A DNA stretch of 64,000 nucleotides from Mycocentrospora acerina (taxonomy: Eukaryota; Ascomycota; Dothideomycetes; Pleosporales): contig JAKUHH010000108.1 in NCBI GenBank assembly GCA_022701365.1, positions 371,821-435,820 on the forward strand. Reading direction: 5' to 3'. The notes below the pieces were generated by a model, which saw only the letters and a list, made by a program, of their open reading frames with translations, was not told the origin of the DNA and searched no databases. Position 1 is the first letter of the stretch, and the number at the start of each line of letters is the position of its first letter. Positions 56,299 through 64,000 of the stretch are shown in pieces. Made by a program: the position numbers and the translations under genes.

Positions 56299-59200
56299 TC
56301 AGTCTCTAGAACTTTCCTGGGAGCGGCGAAGACTTGAAAATGAATCTCTAGTGGTTGAAAAGGAGTGTGGGGATGAACGGCGGCTGCGTTTGAACGGACT
56401 CTTCCAGAGTGATTTTCCACGCTCCGACCTGGCAAGATCTTCATCTGGCTCCTTGTCTTCTAGTACCCTAGAAATTAATACCAGCATCTTTTCATGATCT
56501 TCAACTATAGACGGATATCGTGGTAGGGAATATGCATTCGTTCCAGGAGAACCGAATTCACCGAGTAAACGACACTTTTCCATGCCTGTCATAGCACCGT
56601 TTTCCTTCAACAGCTCTATAATTGATACGTTATTCGATGCGATAGCACGATCAAGGGGAGTTTCAGTGGTATCTGATAGGCAGTTCACGTCTGCCTTCTT
56701 GCCGAATTGGTCCCAGTCGAGAAGGAGCTTGGTCGCGTCATAGTGTCCATTCCCTGCGGCCCAATGCTATTAAAAATAAGCAAGGATCCTGAAAATTGGG
56801 CAGAATCGACACTTACCAGAGGTTGCCACCCGTACCTCGTTTGGATTCCAGGATCTGTCCCAGCCTCCAGTATGAGTTTCATGGACTCAACATCACCACC
56901 TGCAGCAGCACTGTACAGGCGAGATACGCTACCGTTATCACGGGTGTCCGGATCCGCCCCACTGCGAATGAGCAGCTGGCTTATTTCGTAGTGAGTTTTC
57001 ATATCGCATATTGTATGCCATGGAGTTTGGCCAGACTTGTTCCTGATATCGATGTTGGCGTTCGTACTGATGAGATATTCTACCATTCGTATGTTATTCC
57101 TACGCGCAGCACGGTGTAATGCAGAATTACCGGCCGCATCACGCGCATCGATTTCTGCACCGCTTGATAATAGTTTTTCTATGATTTTGTCATGCTGTCG
57201 ACCAACTGCAATCAGTAGGGCCGTGTTGAGCAGTTCTTCCGTCTCAGATTGCTTCCCGCACTTTGCAAGAACGCTCACAAAAACATTCTCGTGACCATCG
57301 TAGGCACTTTTAAGAAGGCGGACACCGTTTGACTTCCTGGATCGCGGCGTTTTCAAAGCTTGTATCTCGGCATTTGCAAGAGCTTGCCTCGCGATGTCAT
57401 CATGGTCCTGAGACATTACATGGAGCAAAACCTCCCAGCCAGAGGGGTATCTGAGATCAAACGATGCGCCATTTTGGATTAGAATATCGACAATATCTTG
57501 AAATCCCATCTTCATTGCGAGTGTCAAAGCAGTATCACCGCGGCTATTTCTAATATCGATTGAAACAGCGTTCTGCAGTAAAATTTCTACGAGAACATTT
57601 GACCCTAGCAGTGCGGCAAAATGCAGTGGAGAGTTTATTGTTTTCGAGAGAAGTCGACGGTCCTGATATTTTTTGCACAGCGCTTGTGCGTCGGGAGAAT
57701 GACTGAAATAGAATTCACCAGCGCTCAAATTCTGCGTCATGGCTGAAAGCTGACTGTACAACTTACGGCTTAAGCCTTCTCGTTCAATATTGTTTAAAGA
57801 TGTTCTGGAAGACATAGCCTCGGAAGACTGATAGAAAGTAGATGGCATGTTACATAGAGTCGGGTGCTTCGCCACGGAAACAAACGTTCTACCTTCATGA
57901 AATCTGGAGGTAGGGTGACGCTCGACAAGCCGGATTTGACGACAGATGTTGGTGACGGCAAAGTTTGTAAAGACATGATTGATACAGTCCTCTTCAGACG
58001 AGAAATGGCTGGTTCCTATAAACGAGAGATGAGTGGCGCATCTAGAAATGATAGTATCTGCAGCCCCCGGAAAATCAAGCCACTGCACTTGATTAAAGTA
58101 CGTATAAGCCGTCAGATGATATCCGGATACAGTTCTGGCCTGCTCATCAACCACTACGAGACCGCGCGTGAAGTAAGCAATATTTCCGGGCTCGCAAAAA
58201 GATTTGTCGTTTGGTAGCGCAAGCGTATCCCGATCTAATGCAAGAGCATACTGCAGTGCTTTCAGCTTCAACGTGGGCTGTCCGGAATAGAACACCCAGA
58301 TGAGGATTTTGAGTCCAATCTTGCTATAACCTGCCTTTGACTCGCGAATTTTCTTCACTTCTTCTCTGTGGAAGTCCGATGCCGTTAGATGAGGAGGGTT
58401 TTTGATCATTTCCTTAAGTTTTTCCAAATTGGTCTCCTCACTGAGTAACTTCATGTAGGCTTGGGCGAGAAGGAACCTGGTACTGTCAGTCTAAAGCCAA
58501 CATTGAGAGGCAAACATTATCTTCACATTTTACCAGAAGCTTGTAGTACCTCCGACTTAATTATAGAGCGGAGCTCTCCGTCTTCTGTTACCCACCGCCC
58601 AAGTTCTCGTGAAGAATCAATCTCTTGGTCGACGAATTTTTCAATATCGTCATCGTTTGCGTGTAGCATGAAGCTTTTACAATTGATGAAACTATCCGCA
58701 ATATCCTGCATATACCTGAACGTTACGAATAATTTGATTTTGGGCGAGTGTTGAGACTGTAGAGTTTTAAGAAACTCCATTAGACTTTGTCTTTCTGACC
58801 ATGGGTACTCCTCCAATGCGTCGATCACAACGTAGAAAGCTCTAAGCGATTTACAGATTGCGTTGAAACACTCGAAGACCACTTTGTCTGATGGGGACTC
58901 CTTTCGGTTTATCATTTTATTTATTGAATCAAATGATGAATGAAAAGACCCGGAACTACCACATTGCTGTGCCAGGTTTTGAAGAAGGTATAGGCGTACA
59001 TCTCGATGAGACTTCTGCTTTAATTCGCTGTGACCAAGGTATAACGCCGAGACAGCCGATGTGTGTGGGCCGGGAAACGAATGCTGAAGGTTTGCAAGGT
59101 GATCTGTAACCACACTTGCAAGAACCGTCTTTCCAACCCCGGGATAGCCAGGGCACAATAGGGTCCTATTTTCATTGTTGAAATCATCGCGAAATTGGCG

Positions 59201-59526
59201 GAATGCAACAGCCGCCTTGGATTTCGACGTAGAATCATGGAGCCAGGAGCCAGTGCCCTCAGCGATGCGTTGCTTCTTTTTAACAGCTCGATGAACGACC
59301 GCTAAAACGTCGTCTTCAGTTTCTATGAAAATGTCAGTCGCATTGCATTTTTTTTAAAAGCTTCATTCGTACTGCCGAAGACATAAGTGGCGCTCCCCGA
59401 ATCTGTGTTGATGTTTTGAATAACTGGTCCGAATATGTTGCTGCCATTATACGTAATAGAGGGTGCACACGGGTTTGGAGATTGTAGTCCATCCATCGTA
59501 CTGCCTAATGAATCGGAAGCAACCAT
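56299..59526 (-). CDS. NACHT-ankyrin NLR with a putative N-terminal amyloid signalling motif
   Basis: Exons 59526-59373, 59322-58527, 58476-56817 and 56766-56299 give 1025 aa; all three introns are 50 bp. Exon 1 encodes a 51-residue leader whose second half (26-51) is Asn/Gly/Ser-rich with regularly spaced aromatic and beta-branched residues (TYNGSNIFG, QNINTDSGSATYVFG). EGTGSWLHDS and a NACHT domain follow: P-loop GYPGVGKT (110-117), Walker B VVIDALEEY (~216-224), LRSIIKSEVLQASGKM joining FLLAQAYM. The C-terminal half has ankyrin repeats (SPLHFAALLGSNVLVEILLQ, GNSALHRAARRNNIRMVEYL, PLHWAAGNGHYDATKLLL) and a basic Ser-rich tail. Fungal NLRs sense non-self or damage through repeats and trigger cell death through the N-terminus. 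A partner gene lies next door. Confidence 0.88.
59374..59451 (-). other. Putative amyloid signalling motif of the NLR (residues 26-51)
   Basis: It opens with Tyr-Asn and closes with TYVFG, one base before the exon end. Asn, Gly and Ser alternate with Ile, Val, Phe and Tyr. It aligns without gaps with the last 26 residues of the neighbouring hydrolase; see the paired entry at 61820-61897. Confidence 0.55.
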
Positions 59527-60690
59527 TCAGGCTCATTCACGCCGTTTGAACGTTTGAACCCTTATTGGTGCTTTCTGTGAAGACGTGTCTGTGCGGCTGC
59601 ATCAAGGCTCGAATAAGGAAGCGATTTCGTTTTGAAGAAACAATCAAGAGAAATTTCTAGAGGAGAAATGTGTGGTTCTGTCAACGTTACTTCTAGAGAA
59701 AGGCGGTATTCGCCGACTGAATAACGTTCAAGGCAAACGAAAGTCCCGAAGCAGAGCCTCATTGCCTTAACTCAGCCTTCCCGATTTTGACGATATAATT
59801 ACTTTCTTGGCGGTGGTCCACCACGCTTGCACGTCATAACACGACATCCAAAGGCTCATGACGTAAATCAAAGCCTTCAAGAAACACAAGATGTGAAACC
59901 TACAAGCCATAATCAGGATGGTTCATTCTCAGTCATCTTAAAGTGGCGGTATCAATTTTCAGTACACATCGAGTTAGTCGTCGATCAGATGTAAAGGGAT
60001 CAACTGGTCTCTTAATTCATATGAATGATGCAGTCCCACAAAATTCAATTGGGGTGTTACGCCATAATATGCCCATTTGGGAGTCTGGAGCAGACATAAT
60101 CGAGCCATTTGTTGCGCTAGCTGTTGTGAATATGCGTTTGCCTAAACTTGTCAGTTGATATTGAAAAACTCACATGCGGAGTCCTCCAGTAGCTCACGTT
60201 CGTCCGGCAGGCGGAGAATGTGATTACGAAGCTCTCAATCAAGCTTGAATTCGTCTCAGCCACCGCTGTGCAACCCACAAGATAAAGATAGAGTGTTTCT
60301 TTATGGCACTTTCACTTACAAGAGCGTTCAAATGGCTTGCTTGAAAAATAGATTACTGGCTGCTGACAAGGCTGAAGCTGATGGGTCTGCATGGGGGCTG
60401 TAACCCATCCGCCACAACTCGAACTGGTGGAGGCATCCATTCTCATCCCCCCAGGAGCCAATGATACACACTGAATTGAGTCCTGAAGTAAGCTATAAAT
60501 TCTGCCTCACAGGTAACGAGCGGTCACGCGAGTCTAGATAGCCTGTTTTGTTTAGTGGAGCCACAGCCAGAATAACTAGTTGATTTATGTATTACATATA
60601 AAGTATCAACGATTGAGCCTTTAATTTTCAAATTCGTCTCAGTATCTTGGTTGGAAAAATAACATACTTTCATCTTGATTTAGAGCGACC
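59527..60690. promoter_or_regulatory. Divergent spacer of the NLR/hydrolase pair
   Basis: 1164 bp of AT-rich DNA separate the two start codons. A 71-codon plus-strand frame (59943-60158) has no recognisable domain and no prion-like motif. The region should carry both promoters. Confidence 0.5.
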
Positions 60691-61900
60691 ATGGATAACA
60701 AGTATTGCCTCCAATCTCTTCATGATTTCTAGTATTCTGACCAATACAGCTCATCGTCATCAGGCTCAGTTGGTTGGGAGATCCTGAAGAGCCCGGCAGC
60801 ATGTAGCGAAGAGTAAGCAGAAGTCTTTGCCAGATAAAAATTGCTAACTAGTTTCTAGTATCGTCTTTCTTCATGGCTTGACAGGAAGCCGACGTTCCAC
60901 GTTCACGCACAGGAATGGAAGATGCTGGCCACAAGACTTCCTTCCGGAAGCCCTTCCTCATGCGCGTATTATGACGTTCGGATATGATGCCGACGTAGTG
61001 GATTTCAAAAAGATGGCATCGCAAAATAATCTGCGGGCGAATGCTAAATCGTTGCTGGAAGCTCTTGTCGATGCAAGACGTGACGCGGCGGCCGCTTCAA
61101 GGCCGTTGTACTTTGTGACGCATAGCCTTGGTGGTCTACTCTGCAAGCAGACTCTGATCCTGGCCCGAAGTCGCCCTCAGTTCCAACAGGTTTTTGACGC
61201 GTGCGCTGGAATTATCTTCATCGCGACCCCACATAAAGGATCTAAGCAGGCGAAGCTGGGAGGCGCGCTAGTCGGTATGGTCAATGTTATTCGCCCTGCG
61301 AATAAAGGACTTTTGAAGATACTGGAGGAGCAGTCGCCAGAACTGTGTGCCCTCGATGATGATTTTTGGGCTTTGATGGACGGAGACAAGCGCAACTGCA
61401 ACGTCCATTGCTATCATGAGTCGGCTCCGATGTCCGGCCTTGGGATAATCGTAAGCAGCGAATCAGCAGCTCGACCAGGAGGATCAAGCTCCTCACTCGA
61501 GGGGAATCACAAAACGTTGCTCAAGTTCGAAACGAACCAAAACGCAGGATACCAAAGCATTTCTAGCAAACTGTCAGGATGGATTGATGCTCTGCCACCT
61601 ACCAGACAGACTTCAGCTATCAACAATACTGCCAACCAATCAATCCCTCGTTGCAATGCTGTTCGGGCAGATTCAGAAACCACACCTTCTCAATCTAGAA
61701 CAATCGATTCCGCAGTTGAGCCTAGGGTCAATAGCAATGATGTTGCTGAGAACAAAGATACCACCGAGAGCCTCAACAATGATCAGGCCAAACAAAGCAC
61801 TGTTTCAATTTCAAGTCCATTCAACGACTGCACTTTCCAAGATAAGGTGTTCCCTAATATGGTGAATAACGGAGGACATAGCACCTTTAATTTTAACTAA
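60691..61900 (+). CDS. SesB-like alpha/beta hydrolase with a C-terminal putative amyloid motif
   Basis: Exons 60691-60701, 60750-60812 and 60859-61900 give about 371 aa. The first exon codes under four residues, but the junctions are consensus and in frame. The hydrolase fold reads IVFLHGLTGSRRSTFTHR, WPQDFLPEALPHARIMTFGY, then PLYFVTHSLGGLLCKQ with the nucleophile Ser (~114). GIIFIATPHKGSKQAKLGG follows, and LEGNHKTLLKF carries the likely catalytic His (~241). These features match fungal SesB-type lipase-like proteins, known as cell-death effectors and as domains of NLRs. After GWIDAL (~270) an Asn/Ser/Thr/Gln-rich unstructured linker of about 75 residues leads to the motif that ends the protein. 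It is divergent from the NLR, 1164 bp away. Confidence 0.82.
61820..61897 (+). other. Putative amyloid signalling motif of the hydrolase (residues 346-371)
   Basis: It begins Phe-Asn, contains KVFPNMVNNGG and finishes with STFNFN just before the stop. Aligned without gaps to the NLR segment it keeps Asn, Val, Asn, Gly, Thr and Phe at six places and swaps Tyr/Phe, Ile/Phe, Ile/Met, Asp/Asn and Ala/Ser at others. Confidence 0.55.
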
Positions 61901-63653
61901 TGAACCGAGTCATACTAATTAGTGTAAGCCAAACGTTTCAATCGTTAGAGAAAGAAAAGGATAAATAAGTTGGCGAACAATGGCGATAATTGGGTTCCTA
62001 ATAGTTACTGAAAGCTATTCCTACCTAATCCACCAAGGCTACTATACTTTGTCCTACGCTTTAAGCGCTAGAAATATAGGAAATTTATTTGCTGAGAAAG
62101 GCTACCGCTGTAGAGTTTGCTTAGCACTTGTTCGATAATGATCTTGCTATAAGGACATTAATGCATGAGATTAAGCCACTCTATTAATGAACTAATGCGG
62201 CTTCTTCCTGACACCTCGGCGGCAGTGTAATTCGAGCTTCACTAAATGCCTGTGATAATAACGATGATTCCTGAACTACGTCTCAACTGCTTATACCATA
62301 GAAAATTTTGGGCATTTCCAAAACCCAAATGAGTTTTTCAGAATCTAGCCCGTTTCTGCTCAACCCAAATTTGAAGATTTTTAAGCCGAAAGCTAGTTTC
62401 CCAGATCCGGAAGCTTGGTGGGGAGTGATGAGACACAAACGCTCAAAAAGCTCTAGCAGTGTAAACAGTCCGCTTATACGAATCTAGCGGTCATTTTGTG
62501 AATAATATGAATTACAACATAGAAGGCTGAATATGCAGTATCTAATGGTTTTTCAGTGCCATTTCAAATTATGTGACTCTCGGTGTACGATTGCGTCATC
62601 CGTAGTCATTCTTCATACACAGATCATGCAGCAAAACTCGATCAATTCGCTATCGCGTAGCTACACCAATAGTCTACGTGTGCTACAAACTTTGATCATC
62701 TAACGTCAATAAAGGTAGAGATGAAGATAAAAACTTGCTTTCTGGTACCACGTCGTTGATTTCCATGGGTACAACAAATGAAATCGTTTAAGCCGATTAT
62801 GTAAGGCAGTGTAACGTTTTCATAAGCAGTAGCGGCTGGGTGGCAGCCATTTTTTCAGAAATTCCCCTGATTCAATGTGCCGTTGGAATTGGAGGCTGAC
62901 AATTGTACATGGATGTTGACAGAACGCGGAGGTGGACGTGGAGGTTAGCGTGGGCCAAAAATAGTCGGCGATCGGTTGGGGCGGGCTAGGAAAATGTAGC
63001 GGCTCGACGCTAGCAGGCGCATTTGATGCAGGGTGGCAGTGATGCTTGCCAAATCGATAGGGAAAACCCCAAAAGCCCTGCATTTGATCATGTTTGGGTG
63101 TCGTGGAAACGTTCGGAAGAAAAGTCTAAATGTTTGATGGTGAACGAGCTCGTGTTGGCGATAAAGGCAGAGCAGCTAACAGGCGTGGCTCTTACTGATT
63201 TGGACAATGTCCTGCTCCATGCGGGCTAGCGCATCCCACGGATGGCAGGGGCTCCGCTCACTTCGTGCCTCCTTCTTCTGCTGATCAGACCGTCGCCTCG
63301 CCTCTCGCTCCATCGTATACACTCGCTGTCTGGCCTCTGTGCTTGGTTTTTTTCCTTCTACCGACCTTCGCTATTAACTGCGCTGGTTGTTTAATTCACC
63401 CCCGACACTCGCTATCCGTCCTGTCCGCCCACAAGAGAACCAACTCCCCGAAAACATCCATCAGTCAGACAGTCGCTACGCCCAAACTCTCGCCTCTTGC
63501 ACCCGCCTCCCAGGCATTGATCTTAGAAGGCGTGCGTTGCAATTATAACTGCGACTGCGCTTGCGTTTCCACCACCGACGGCTGTTGAAGTGGCCACAGA
63601 CATCTGCATTTTGCGCATCCTTACACAGCGTCACCACTAATACCCTCGCAAAT
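61901..63653. other. AT-rich spacer, no gene seen
   Basis: About 1.75 kb. The first 1.2 kb is AT-rich with stops in all frames; the last 400 bp are CT-rich and resemble a promoter and leader. Confidence 0.55.
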
Positions 63654-64000
63654 ATGGTGCGAAGCGTCCTCTCGGCTGCCGTTGCTGTGGTAGCCTTTGC
63701 GGGCACTGCATATGCAGCAAAATGCTCCACGGACAGCCACTGCCCTCAGGACACACCCTGCTGCTCGCGTGCGTATCACTATGTTTCATTGTACAAAATA
63801 CGGCGCTGACAATCTCGTAGTTTATGGCGACTGTGGTGTCGGCGCTTTCTGCCTTGGCGGTTGCGATCCTCTCATGTCTAACACCTTCGACTCTTGTGTA
63901 CCCGCCCCTGTGTGCAAATCAGGCACATACTCGCTCGATTCGCTTGACGACGTCCAGACCATCGACAAATACCTTGGCGATGCCTCGAAGATCAACTGGC
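63654..64000 (+). CDS. Secreted GH16/CRH-like cell wall enzyme, N-terminal part only
   Basis: Exon 1 (63654-63768) and exon 2 (63821 to the window edge) join across a 52-bp intron. A signal peptide (VLSAAVAVVAFAGTAYA) is followed by a cysteine-rich module: KCSTDSHCPQDTPCC, then YGDCGVGAFCLGGCDP and FDSCVPAPVC. After it, SGTYSLDSLDDVQTIDKYLG and DASKINW begin what looks like the GH16 fold of fungal CRH/MWG1-type cell wall glycosidases, which remodel or crosslink glucan and chitin at the wall. The catalytic region and any GPI signal lie beyond the window, so the class rests on the N-terminus. Confidence 0.75.

Noticed and set aside
59943..60158. A 71-codon plus-strand frame between the NLR and the hydrolase, considered as a third, SesA-like member
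   Set aside because: No SesA-like helical domain or matching motif is visible, and no splice sites extend it.

Overview
The window looks like nuclear DNA of a filamentous ascomycete, most likely a Dothideomycete close to the Pleosporales. The genes are split by short GT-AG introns (about 47-130 bp, rarely up to 355 bp), are monocistronic on both strands and are separated by CT-rich or AT-rich spacers. The protein families are typical of filamentous fungi: a Zn2Cys6 regulator, fungal rhodopsin-like membrane protein, NACHT-ankyrin receptor, S28 peptidase, NmrA-like protein and a TRK potassium transporter. The lineage is an inference from gene content. Exon joins were worked out by hand from splice consensus and reading frame.

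Layout. 0-12 kb: a stand-alone CHD1-type helical domain protein (-), a mitochondrial complex I assembly factor (NDUFAF3-like, -), a 2EXR/F-box-like gene with an in-frame stop, a small secreted cysteine-rich protein (+), an unknown 248-aa protein (+) and a salicylaldehyde-type aldehyde dehydrogenase (-). 12-24 kb: an F-box-like protein (+), a minisatellite, TIM50 (-) divergent from an EDEM-type GH47/PA protein (+), and a TRK potassium transporter (+). 25-34 kb: three Myb/SANT-type genes within about 8.5 kb, with gene-poor DNA between them. 36-47 kb: a Zn2Cys6 regulator (-), then a dense housekeeping block: CGI121 (KEOPS, +), cytochrome c oxidase subunit IV (-), nicotinamidase (+) and an oxysterol-binding protein (+). 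47-56 kb: a secreted S28 peptidase (+), a seven-helix rhodopsin-like protein (-), a dual-specificity phosphatase (-) and an NmrA-like protein (+). 56-62 kb: a divergent pair made of a NACHT-ankyrin NLR (-) and a SesB-like alpha/beta hydrolase (+). 63.6 kb to the end: the start of a secreted, cysteine-rich GH16/CRH-like cell wall enzyme.

The most interesting locus is the 56.3-61.9 kb pair. The NLR begins with a short Asn/Gly/aromatic segment confined to its own first exon. The neighbouring hydrolase ends, at its last residue, with a segment that aligns with it without gaps over 26 positions. An N-terminal motif on the receptor and a matching C-terminal motif on an adjacent effector is the layout of fungal amyloid-signalling cell-death pairs (HET-S/NWD2, sigma and PP systems). 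The sequence suggests this is such a pair, possibly with a divergent or new motif. This is inference: amyloid formation and cell death cannot be seen in DNA.
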